Position numbers and translations under genes: made by a program. Below the pieces are notes generated by a model. It did no database searches. It saw only the letters and a list, made by a program, of their open reading frames with translations, and had not been told where the DNA came from. Shown piece by piece: positions 26,648 through 32,750 of a stretch of 32,774 bases of DNA. The stretch comes from Candidatus Omnitrophota bacterium (lineage in GTDB: Bacteria; Omnitrophota; Gorgyraeia; Gygaellales; Profunditerraquicolaceae): contig JALOQJ010000009.1 in NCBI GenBank assembly GCA_025453445.1, positions 1 to 32,774 of the forward strand, read 5' to 3'. Position 1 is the first letter of the stretch. Each line of letters starts with the position of its first letter.

Positions 26648-26719
26648 AAACATTTACCTTAAAATTTTATTTAGGTATATGTTTCGGGGCACGCCCCTCA
26701 CACATATACCTTAATTTAA
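26643..26719 (-). repeat. tRNA leader hairpin and duplicated tRNA 5' end
   Basis: A 17-bp pair with one mismatch, 26643-26659 with 26673-26689, forms a hairpin that includes the first five bases of the mature tRNA. In addition the block at 26639-26668 (tRNA 5' end plus leader, CACGCCCC... ACCTTAA on the plus strand) is partly repeated at 26690-26719, as if a short tandem duplication had copied the first eight tRNA bases upstream. Confidence 0.8.
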
Positions 26720-26726
26720 TTAAATT

Positions 26727-26755
26727 AGTATAACAAAAAATTATTAAATTAGCAA
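26727..26755 (-). promoter_or_regulatory. Candidate promoter of tRNA-Pro
   Basis: On the minus strand TTGCTA (26755-26750), 17 nt, TATACT (26732-26727). The predicted start near 26720 leaves a leader of about 73 nt before the tRNA. It begins 13 bp past the ribE stop, so the tRNA may also receive read-through from the rib operon. Confidence 0.6.
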
Positions 26756-26767
26756 TGATTTGATTTG

Positions 26768-27343
26768 TTAGGCTGGAGATTTTTTAGTGAGGATATCAAA
26801 TTCAATATTGACTTTATCTGAAGAGCCTTTAAAAGCAAAAGTAGTATTTTTTAAAGTATGAGGAATGACATAAACACTAAAGGTATTTGATTTAATTCTG
26901 GCGATAGTTAGGCTAATACCATCGACAGCTACGGAGCCTTTGGGCAAAAGGTAATGCATAAATTTCTGCGGAATGACAATTTCAAAAGATAAATTTCCCG
27001 AAATATAATTTTTATTCCGGATAATCCCCAGGCAATCAATGTGCCCTGTAACAAAATGCCCGGATATCCTATCGCCTGCCTTTAAAGCACGCTCTAAATT
27101 TACCTTCTCTCTGATCTTTAAAGCGCCTAAATTGGTAATCTTGGCAGTTTCCGGCATCATTTCAAAACTTAAAATAGAGTTTATATTTTTAGTTAATGTC
27201 AGGCATGTGCCGTTTAAGCTGATACTATCACCGATTTTTATATCCCCTTGTATCTTAATGGCTTTTATCTCTAACAAAATAATATTACCCCGCTTAAAAA
27301 TACCCTTTACTTCCCCTAATTCTTCGACTATGCCTGAAAACAT
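26768..27343 (-). CDS. ribE: Riboflavin synthase alpha chain
   Basis: A 191-residue enzyme that dismutates two 6,7-dimethyl-8-ribityllumazine into riboflavin and a pyrimidinedione. The two tandem lumazine-binding barrels are visible: MFSGIVEELGEV with SLNGTCLTL in the first, and HFVTGHIDCLG with LPKGSVAVDGISLTIA in the second; linker NLERALKAGDRISGH is typical. It starts one base after the stop of ribD and is the last gene of the rib operon, before the tRNA. Confidence 0.96.
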   Translation of the reverse strand: MFSGIVEELGEVKGIFKRGNIILLEIKAIKIQGDIKIGDSISLNGTCLTLTKNINSILSFEMMPETAKITNLGALKIREKVNLERALKAGDRISGHFVTGHIDCLGIIRNKNYISGNLSFEIVIPQKFMHYLLPKGSVAVDGISLTIARIKSNTFSVYVIPHTLKNTTFAFKGSSDKVNIEFDILTKKSPA

Positions 27344-27344
27344 T

Positions 27345-28436
27345 TTATTTTATATACCCTTCAAATAAATAATCTTCGCCAATCCGCTTTAGCCTGATTT
27401 CTTTCAATTTAATTGCCTGCTCTACTCTTGTGACCCCTTTGCCCATTACTGAACCAACAGCATGCTTACCGCCGATAATTTTCGGGCTAGTAAAAAATAA
27501 TACCCTATCCACTAGGCCCTCATCAAATAATGATCCGATTAAAGTGCCGCCACCCTCTACCAAAATACTACTAATGCCAAAAGAAGCTATTTTCTTCAGC
27601 ATATCTTTAAGGTTAATCTGGCCGGCTTTTTCCTTTACTTCCAGTATTTTAGCTTTTTTTAAGAGAATTGAGCGGTTTGCTGTTTCCTGGCCCGGGCGCG
27701 TAGATAAAGTTACGATAATTACCTGCGCGCCTGCGGAAAAAATATTTGCCTCCTGCGGCGTGCTTAAACGGCTATCGATGATAATCTTTATTGGCTGAAG
27801 TTTCGAAAACCAGGCATCGAGCTTAGGATTATCCCTTAATACCGTATTCACCCCTACTGCAATCGCATCGTAGTCAGAACGCAGGCGATGCGAAAAAATC
27901 CGCGACTTATCAGAAGTAATCCATTTAGAATCACCACTGGCCGTAGCAATTTTCCCGTCTAGAGACTGCGCCACTTTCACTGTAACATAAGGCATCTTTT
28001 TGGTAATATATTTAATAAATACCTGATTAATCTTTCTTAATTCATTTTCCAGGAATCCACATTGTACCTTAATTTTGTGCTGCTTAAGCACAGCAATGCC
28101 GCGGCCGTTATTTAACGGGTTGGGATCGATCATACCTACGATAACTTCCTTAATCCCCCGTTTTATGATCGTATCCACACAAGGCGGAGTCTTACCGAAA
28201 TGCGCGCAAGGCTCAAGCGTAACGTACAAAGTCCCTCCCCTGCTAGCGCTGCCTGCTTCGTCAAGGGCAATAATTTCTGCATGAGTAAGCCCTGCTTTTT
28301 TATGGAACCCTTCACCAACAACCCTGCCGTTTTTTACTACTAAAGCTCCTACCATCGGGTTGGGCTTAGTTTTGCCCTTAGCTTTTAGTGCCAAAACTAT
28401 CGCCCGACGCATATAATATTCATGTGTTTTCATCAT
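27345..28436 (-). CDS. ribD: Bifunctional riboflavin deaminase/reductase
   Basis: A 363-residue two-domain enzyme carrying out the second and third steps of riboflavin synthesis. The N-terminal deaminase binds zinc through H52-A-E54 and C77...C86 (LEPCAHFGKTPPC). The C-terminal NADPH-dependent reductase begins near residue 147 (PYVTVKVAQSLDGKIAT, SKWITS, DAIAVGVNTVLRDNP) and continues with ILVEGGGTLIGSLF. The start ATGATGA overlaps the PHP gene stop by 4 bp; either of the first two Met codons could be used. Confidence 0.97.
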   Translation of the reverse strand: MMKTHEYYMRRAIVLALKAKGKTKPNPMVGALVVKNGRVVGEGFHKKAGLTHAEIIALDEAGSASRGGTLYVTLEPCAHFGKTPPCVDTIIKRGIKEVIVGMIDPNPLNNGRGIAVLKQHKIKVQCGFLENELRKINQVFIKYITKKMPYVTVKVAQSLDGKIATASGDSKWITSDKSRIFSHRLRSDYDAIAVGVNTVLRDNPKLDAWFSKLQPIKIIIDSRLSTPQEANIFSAGAQVIIVTLSTRPGQETANRSILLKKAKILEVKEKAGQINLKDMLKKIASFGISSILVEGGGTLIGSLFDEGLVDRVLFFTSPKIIGGKHAVGSVMGKGVTRVEQAIKLKEIRLKRIGEDYLFEGYIK

Positions 28437-29251
28437 TTCCGCCTTGCTTCTTTTAATTTTTCTACTAACTCATATGGCAGTTTAATCATGCCTATTTTGA
28501 CTTCTGGCTTTGCCTTACCGTGACAATCCGAACCTCCGGTAACCAACAAATTATGTTTTTTAGCTAAACCAAGATAATAATTTATCATTGATTGCGTATG
28601 TTCAGGATAATATACTTCCAAACCCGCCACCCCCTGCTTAACAAATTCAAGGATTAATTCATCATTGCGTATTAGATACGGATGCGCCAAAATCGCAACC
28701 CCACCCATCTCTTTGATTAACCCGATTGCTTCAGCCGGTGAAAAACGGAAACCGCAGACATACGCCGGGCATTTATCGCCGATATAGCGGCTAAACGCCT
28801 CTGCCGTAGATTTTACAATTCTTTCTTTAACCATTGCCCGGGCGATGTGTAGCCTTCCTACTGTACCTTCAGAAGCAATTTCAAAAACAGCTTCAGGATC
28901 AAGCTTTAAATCTAAAGCAGCTAATTTATCAACGATTTTATAGATACGTTCTCTACGATTTTTGCCCAAAAAATCTAATTTCTCCTGCAAACGCTTATTC
29001 GTATAATCAATACAGTATCCTAAAATATGCACTTCCAACCCCTCGTGCTCTGCGGTCAATTCTATGCCGGGGATAATTTCAATATCTTCTTTTTGGGCTA
29101 TCTTAAGGCTAGGAATAATTGCATCAACAGTATCATGGTCAGCTATGGAAATCGCAGAAAGGCCGGCTTTTTTAGATGCTTTCACCAATTCCTCAGGTGT
29201 ATAAGTGCCGTCGGAAAATATGGTGTGCAAATGCAAATCGGCAAACTTCAT
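28433..29251 (-). CDS. PHP-domain metal-dependent phosphoesterase
   Basis: A 272-residue PHP protein of the YciV/TrpH type. Metal-site motifs are complete: D-L-H7-L-H9-T, D38-H39-D40, the G-I-E64-L-T-A-E67 block, H75 in HILGY, AHPYLI and the closing G-G-S-D-C-H-G. Known relatives act as 3',5'-nucleotide phosphatases and 5'-to-3' exoribonucleases. The gene overlaps nusB by 4 bp and ribD by 4 bp, so it is translated as part of the riboswitch-controlled operon. Its role in riboflavin synthesis is an inference from position; the pathway needs a phosphatase that the other rib genes do not supply. Confidence 0.9.
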   Translation of the reverse strand: MKFADLHLHTIFSDGTYTPEELVKASKKAGLSAISIADHDTVDAIIPSLKIAQKEDIEIIPGIELTAEHEGLEVHILGYCIDYTNKRLQEKLDFLGKNRRERIYKIVDKLAALDLKLDPEAVFEIASEGTVGRLHIARAMVKERIVKSTAEAFSRYIGDKCPAYVCGFRFSPAEAIGLIKEMGGVAILAHPYLIRNDELILEFVKQGVAGLEVYYPEHTQSMINYYLGLAKKHNLLVTGGSDCHGKAKPEVKIGMIKLPYELVEKLKEARRK

Positions 29252-29661
29252 GTTTTTTTCTCTTGCTTGATTTTATCGAGTATGCCGTTGACAAATTTAC
29301 CGGCTTCGACGCCAGAGAATTTCTTTGCCAGGTCTACTGCTTCATTAATCGACACCTTAGGCGGAATATCAGAGCGAAACATCAGCTCATAGCAACTCAG
29401 GCGTAGAATATTTCTGTCAACAACCGCCATGCGTTTCAAATGCCAGTTTGCCGCGTATTGGGTAATTTTGGCATCCAGCGCATCAATGTTCTCAGCCACT
29501 CCCCGGACAAGCACAGCCGTAAAGTCCTTCACCGACTGCTCTACATTTTCTTCTGCATGCAACCAGAAATTATCCAGTGCCTTATCGCAGTTATCACGGG
29601 TAATGTCCAGCTGATAAAGGACCTGCAGGGCAAATTCTCTAGCTAAAGTACGTTTACGCAT
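29248..29661 (-). CDS. nusB: Transcription antitermination factor NusB
   Basis: A 137-residue all-helical protein that with NusE binds boxA RNA and supports antitermination on rRNA operons. Family landmarks: R-x-x-A-R-E-x-A-L-Q-V-L-Y-Q at the start, 'FTAVLVRGVAENIDALDAKI', 'MAVVDRNILRLSCYELMF', and the closing 'PPKVSINEAVDLAKKFSGVEAGKFVNGILDKI'. It begins 2 bp after ribH, a very common pairing in bacteria, and overlaps the PHP gene by 4 bp. Confidence 0.96.
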   Translation of the reverse strand: MRKRTLAREFALQVLYQLDITRDNCDKALDNFWLHAEENVEQSVKDFTAVLVRGVAENIDALDAKITQYAANWHLKRMAVVDRNILRLSCYELMFRSDIPPKVSINEAVDLAKKFSGVEAGKFVNGILDKIKQEKKT

Positions 29662-29663
29662 GT

Positions 29664-30128
29664 TTATATTTTTTCCAATACATTCACCATCTCAATGGCA
29701 TTTACCGCGGCATCGCGGCCCTTGTTACCGTCTTTGGTGCCGGCGCGTTCAATTGCCTGCTCGATGGTGTCAGCGGTAATCACGCCAAAAATTACCGGTT
29801 TGCCGCTATCCAGTGAAACTTTAGCAACACCCTTGGATACTTCTGCAGCAATATAATCAAAATGCGGGGTAGAGCCGCGGATTACCGTACCCAGGCAGAT
29901 TAAAGCATCAAAAGATTTAGATTTAGCCAACTTCGAGGCTATAACCGGAATTTCAAAAGCTCCCGGCACCCAGGTAACTACCAGATCTTTCTCATCCGCA
30001 CCGTGCCTGATTAAAGTATCGATACAACCTCCTACCAATTCTTTGGTAATTAAATCATTAAAACGCGAAGCAATAATGCCAAATTTCTTTCCCTTGGCAA
30101 TCAGGTTTCCTTCAATTATCTTTACCAT
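29664..30128 (-). CDS. ribH: 6,7-dimethyl-8-ribityllumazine synthase
   Basis: A 154-residue lumazine synthase, penultimate step of riboflavin synthesis. Substrate-site features: SRFN near the N-terminus, WVPGAFEIP, and the active-site block [21 protein letters not shown], followed by [24 protein letters not shown] strong ribosome-binding site, GGGAGGT (30139-30133), is 4 nt from the ATG, directly after the palindromic spacer that separates it from ribBA. Confidence 0.97.
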   Translation of the reverse strand: MVKIIEGNLIAKGKKFGIIASRFNDLITKELVGGCIDTLIRHGADEKDLVVTWVPGAFEIPVIASKLAKSKSFDALICLGTVIRGSTPHFDYIAAEVSKGVAKVSLDSGKPVIFGVITADTIEQAIERAGTKDGNKGRDAAVNAIEMVNVLEKI

Positions 30129-30142
30129 TCTGACCTCCCTTT

Positions 30143-30258
30143 GAGTTGTGGGGGTGCGTTATGGGTTGTGTGTCGAGTTATGAGGGTGGGTTGTGGGGAT
30201 TTTACTCACCCCCACAACTCACAACCCGACTCACAACGCACAACTCATCCTCATAACT
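30143..30258. repeat. Inverted array of GAGTTGTG-like units between ribBA and ribH
   Basis: The spacer has one arm made of GAGTTGTG-type octamers (GAGTTGTG, GGGTTGTG, GAGTTATG, GGGTTGTG at about 30143-30196) and a facing arm with their reverse complements (CACAACTC, CACAACCC and variants at about 30207-30258). Longest perfect pairs are 14 bp (30143-30156 with 30207-30220) and 10 bp (30176-30185 with 30249-30258). It can fold into large alternative hairpins in the rib transcript. It has no tail of U residues. Confidence 0.88.
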
Positions 30259-31478
30259 TATATTTTTAAATCGTGCCCTAGTTTTTCTTTTTTTGTCTTC
30301 AAATATTTATAGTTCATAGGATTAGGCTCAATTTCCAGAGGTATTCGTTCGATAACTTTCAGGCCATATCCTTGTAAGCCGACAATCTTACGCGGATTAT
30401 TCGTCAGAAGCCGGATATTTTTAATCCCTAAATCCGCCAGTATCTGGGCACCAATTCCGTAATCGCGCAAGTCAGGCTGATAGCCCAGTGCCTCATTGGC
30501 TTCCACTGTATCCATCCCATCATCCTGCAGTTTATAGGCCTTAATTTTTTCCACAAGCCCAATGCCCCGGCCTTCCTGATTCATATAAAGAATAACGCCT
30601 TTTCTTTCTGCGCTAATCATTTTCATTGCTTCTTTTAATTGCCTTCCGCAATCGCACCTTAAAGAAGAAAATATATCGCCAGTTAAGCATTCAGAATGCA
30701 CGCGCACCAAAACAGCAGTATTATCAAATTCGCCCATAGTTAAAGCGATATGCACCTGTTTCGTGATTAGATCCCTGTATAAAATTAATCTATAATTACC
30801 GAATTCCGTGGGAAGTAGAGTTTCTGCTGCCCTCTCAATTAATTTCTCAGACCTGCGGCGGTATTCAATTAAATCCGCGATAGAACAAATTTTTAAATTA
30901 TGTTTTTTGGAAAAATCAACTAATTGCGGCAGGCGTGCCATTGAACCATCGTCATTCATAATCTCACAAATAACACCCGCAGGATAAAGCCCGGCAAAAC
31001 GCATCAAATCCACTGTTGCCTCAGTATGCCCTGCCCTTACCAACACTCCTCCTTTGTGTGCCTTAAGCGGAAAAATATGGCCCGGACGGATCAGGTCTTC
31101 TGGTTTTGACTGAGGATTAATTAAAGCTTCGATGGTGCGAGCACGGTCGTGTGCGGAAATCCCGGTAGTAATCCCCTTAGCAGCATCAGTAGAAATAACC
31201 CAAGCAGTTGAAAAAGGATCTTTTTTCCTCAAGAGTGCCTCGTTTTTTAGCATCGGCTCAAGAAGCAAAGATTCCAGCCGAGATTCTTCCATCGGAACAC
31301 AAATCAAGCCGCGGCCGAATTTAGCCATAAAATTAATATTTCCCGGAGAAGCATGGGTTGCCGCCATAACAAGGTCGCCTTCATTCTCGCGCTCCTCGTC
31401 GTCAACCACAATAACCATCAGGCCTTTTTTCAGGTCTTCTAATATTTCAGGGATTGAGTTAAACATAAGTGAAGACAT
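30258..31478 (-). CDS. ribBA: Bifunctional 3,4-DHBP synthase / GTP cyclohydrolase II
   Basis: A 406-residue fusion supplying both entry points to riboflavin. The N-terminal half (1 to about 200) is 3,4-dihydroxy-2-butanone-4-phosphate synthase with D27-E-E-R-E-N-E33-G-D and RAGHTEATVDL. The C-terminal half is GTP cyclohydrolase II with the zinc ligands in HSECLTGD..SLRCDCG, NQEGRGIGL and DYGIGAQIL. It is the first gene after the FMN riboswitch. No clear Shine-Dalgarno sequence precedes the ATG; a palindrome sits directly against it. M5 (31466) is an alternative start. Confidence 0.97.
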   Translation of the reverse strand: MSSLMFNSIPEILEDLKKGLMVIVVDDEERENEGDLVMAATHASPGNINFMAKFGRGLICVPMEESRLESLLLEPMLKNEALLRKKDPFSTAWVISTDAAKGITTGISAHDRARTIEALINPQSKPEDLIRPGHIFPLKAHKGGVLVRAGHTEATVDLMRFAGLYPAGVICEIMNDDGSMARLPQLVDFSKKHNLKICSIADLIEYRRRSEKLIERAAETLLPTEFGNYRLILYRDLITKQVHIALTMGEFDNTAVLVRVHSECLTGDIFSSLRCDCGRQLKEAMKMISAERKGVILYMNQEGRGIGLVEKIKAYKLQDDGMDTVEANEALGYQPDLRDYGIGAQILADLGIKNIRLLTNNPRKIVGLQGYGLKVIERIPLEIEPNPMNYKYLKTKKEKLGHDLKI

Positions 31479-31623
31479 AAATTATGGAGCGAAGCGACAT
31501 AATTTATTTGTCTGAACTTACCCCGCACCCAGCCAGCAGAATGGTTGGCTAATGTTTTCTGGGTGTGGGGTTAATTCGCAAACGGCTTCGCCTATAATTT
31601 ACGTCGGTTCCCTCCGTAAATTA
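31479..31623 (-). repeat. Three-hairpin leader between riboswitch terminator and ribBA start
   Basis: Three stems fill this gap. AAATTATG (31479-31486) pairs with CATAATTT (31498-31505) right at the ATG. CCCCGCACCCAG (31521-31532) pairs with CTGGGTGTGGGG (31559-31570), 11 of 12 identical, enclosing AGCCA (31531-31535) with TGGCT (31546-31550) as a competing inner pair. TAATTTACG (31595-31603) pairs with CGTAAATTA (31615-31623). No ORF is visible here. Confidence 0.85.
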
Positions 31624-31633
31624 TTTGCTCATT

Positions 31634-31662
31634 AAAAAAATACCCGAAGATAGTCTTCGGGT
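31634..31662 (-). terminator. Riboswitch expression-platform terminator
   Basis: On the minus strand ACCCGAAGA (31662-31654), a 3-nt loop, TCTTCGGGT (31650-31642), then A and seven T (31640-31634). It lies 10 nt after the FMN aptamer and is the off state of the riboswitch. Its first arm is complementary to TCTTCGGG in the 5' strand of the aptamer, which can form the antiterminator. Confidence 0.93.
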
Positions 31663-31672
31663 TTAAAAATAT

Positions 31673-31809
31673 TAACCTTCTTTCATCTGGACTTTCCCCT
31701 TTTTTGAAGGGACCATCGGCTCTGGATTTTACCAGATCTGCTTGCGACTTTACGCCGCAGCTCGCGGGCTTAACCGCCGGTTAGGAATCACACCTTACCC
31801 CGAAGATTA
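31673..31809 (-). promoter_or_regulatory. FMN riboswitch (RFN element)
   Basis: The minus strand has the conserved FMN aptamer elements in order: P1 strand AATCTTC with GAAGGTT at the other end; TCTTCGGGG; ATTCCTAACCGGCGGT; AGCCCGCGAGC; a variable hairpin; CTGGTAAAATCCAG with AGCCGATGGT; AAAGTCCAGATGAAAGAAGG. It starts at about the predicted transcription start. With FMN bound, P1 should hold the 5' strand and free the following terminator to form, shutting off ribBA-ribH-nusB-PHP-ribD-ribE. Confidence 0.97.
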
Positions 31810-31818
31810 ACTGCTGCT

Positions 31819-31846
31819 ATTATAACAAAAAAACTTAGCTTGTCAA
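31819..31846 (-). promoter_or_regulatory. rib operon promoter
   Basis: A perfect -35 TTGACA (31846-31841), 16-nt spacer, perfect -10 TATAAT (31824-31819) on the minus strand. The expected start near 31812 places the first base only a few nucleotides before the aptamer. The -35 overlaps that of the divergent cinA promoter. Confidence 0.88.
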
Positions 31847-31868
31847 TGAATTAAAAAACGCCTATAAT
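31840..31868 (+). promoter_or_regulatory. cinA promoter, overlapping the rib promoter
   Basis: TTGTCA (31840-31845), 17-nt spacer, perfect TATAAT (31863-31868). Five of six -35 bases match consensus. Its -35 shares five base pairs (31841-31845) with the opposite-strand -35 of the rib promoter. The expected start is 31875-31878, on or next to the ATG at 31878. Confidence 0.85.
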
Positions 31869-31877
31869 ATGTGTCTA

Positions 31878-32345
31878 ATGGAACAAATTATAGCCCAAGT
31901 ACACCGAATCCTGATAAAGAGTAAAAAAACTGTTGCCGTAGCAGAATCTTGCACCGGCGGCTTAGTTTCCAGCTTGCTGACAGAACTTTCCGGCAGTTCA
32001 GCATATTTCATTCTGGGAGTAGTCGCCTATAATAATAAGGTAAAAACAAAACTCTTAAAAGTCCCTGCCAGCCTGATAGCCAATAAAGGTGTTGTGTCAA
32101 AAGAAGTAGCAATAAAATTGGCTCAAGGCGCAAGAAAATTAGCTAAAACCGATTTTTCCATCGGTATCACCGGCATTGCCGGGCCTTCTGGCAGTTCCCC
32201 TTTTAAACCAGTAGGCACAGTTTTCATCGCCGCAGCCAGTAAGCATAAAATACTCTGCAAAAAATTCCATTTCACAGGCAATCGTTCAGCAATTAGAAAA
32301 AAGGCAGCTCTACAAAGTTTAGTAATATTGAAAAATCTTCTGTAA
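31878..32345 (+). CDS. pncC: CinA C-terminal domain / nicotinamide-nucleotide amidase
   Basis: A 155-residue stand-alone CinA-C domain, which deamidates NMN to nicotinate mononucleotide in NAD salvage. Signatures: V-A-V-A-E-S-C-T-G-G-L, LSGSSAYFILGVVAYNNKVK, GVVSKEVAIKLAQGA, SIGITGIAGPSG and KPVGTVFIA. The N-terminal molybdopterin-binding-like part of full CinA is absent, as in E. coli PncC. An in-frame ATG exists at 31869, but it would lie upstream of the expected start site of the promoter, so the ATG at 31878 is chosen. It is the only real plus-strand gene in the window. Confidence 0.93.
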   Translation: MEQIIAQVHRILIKSKKTVAVAESCTGGLVSSLLTELSGSSAYFILGVVAYNNKVKTKLLKVPASLIANKGVVSKEVAIKLAQGARKLAKTDFSIGITGIAGPSGSSPFKPVGTVFIAAASKHKILCKKFHFTGNRSAIRKKAALQSLVILKNLL

Positions 32346-32360
32346 CACTTTCGCGTGTGT

Positions 32361-32533
32361 CTTGTCTGTATTTTTGCGGGAACGTTTGCCCCGCCCCGGC
32401 GTGGCGGGGCTGCACTTCGTTCCAGCCCCTCGCTCTCCCGCAGCCGGGATAAAATCGTTTTCAATAATTTGGAGCCGGCTGCGGGAACCGTGCCCGCTCG
32501 GGGCTTCCAAGATCCCGCAAAAACACAGCCAAG
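32361..32533 (+). mobile_element. MITE-like palindromic element with 21-bp terminal inverted repeats
   Basis: The ends, 32361-32381 and 32513-32533, are inverted repeats agreeing at 19 of 21 bases. Inside are a perfect 12-bp pair (TCCCGCAGCCGG at 32436-32447 with 32475-32486) and a small perfect hairpin (GCCCCGCC at 32388-32395 with 32403-32410). The right part is the 89-bp sequence also found, inverted, near 878-966. It begins 16 bp past the cinA stop and encodes no transposase. No target duplication can be recognised with certainty. Confidence 0.7.
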
Positions 32534-32535
32534 CC
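32447..32535 (-). repeat. 89-bp inverted repeat, right copy
   Basis: Exact reverse complement of 878-966, with mismatches immediately on both sides. Together the two copies bracket about 31.5 kb in inverted orientation. Confidence 0.95.
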
Positions 32536-32581
32536 ACCCGCTAAGCAAGTTTAAAATAAATCTGGTGGTTTTCGAGCGAAT

Positions 32582-32750
32582 GTCGATTTTAGCCAAAGCA
32601 TGCTTGAGCATTTTCGGGAATCCGAACGCGAAAGCATTCGGACGGCGAGGATGTCCGAGCCCGTCCTGGCGCGTTAGCGCCGACGGGCGAGTTCCGCAGC
32701 CGCCGAAAATGCGAAAGATCTTTGGCGGCCCCGGAAGGGGCAAAATCGAC
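32582..32750 (+). repeat. Nested multi-branch inverted-repeat structure, possible structured RNA or repeat element
   Basis: Three perfectly paired arms close in strict nesting: 32582-32590 with 32742-32750 (9 bp), 32592-32598 with 32720-32726 (7 bp), 32608-32617 with 32703-32712 (10 bp). Inside are hairpins TCCGAA/TTCGGA (32621-32642), a 12-bp stem GCCCGTC-GGCGC with loop GTTA (32659-32688), and GCCCC/GGGGC (32728-32741). No credible ORF is present. Either a structured RNA or a palindromic repeat would explain this; without other copies the two cannot be separated. Confidence 0.6.

Noticed and set aside
30143-30258. CRISPR array
   Set aside because: The units are about 8 bp, inverted in the second half, and there are no uniform spacers or cas genes.
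31869-31877. Upstream ATG as the start of cinA
   Set aside because: It directly follows the -10 TATAAT, so it would lie before the expected transcription start; the ATG at 31878 fits the family N-terminus.
32123-32743. A 206-codon open frame on the minus strand opposite cinA and the right-edge repeats
   Set aside because: It runs antisense through the cinA catalytic motifs and then through palindromic repeats, is rich in Arg/Pro/Ala with no family motif, and has no ribosome-binding site. It is a by-product of GC-rich repeats.
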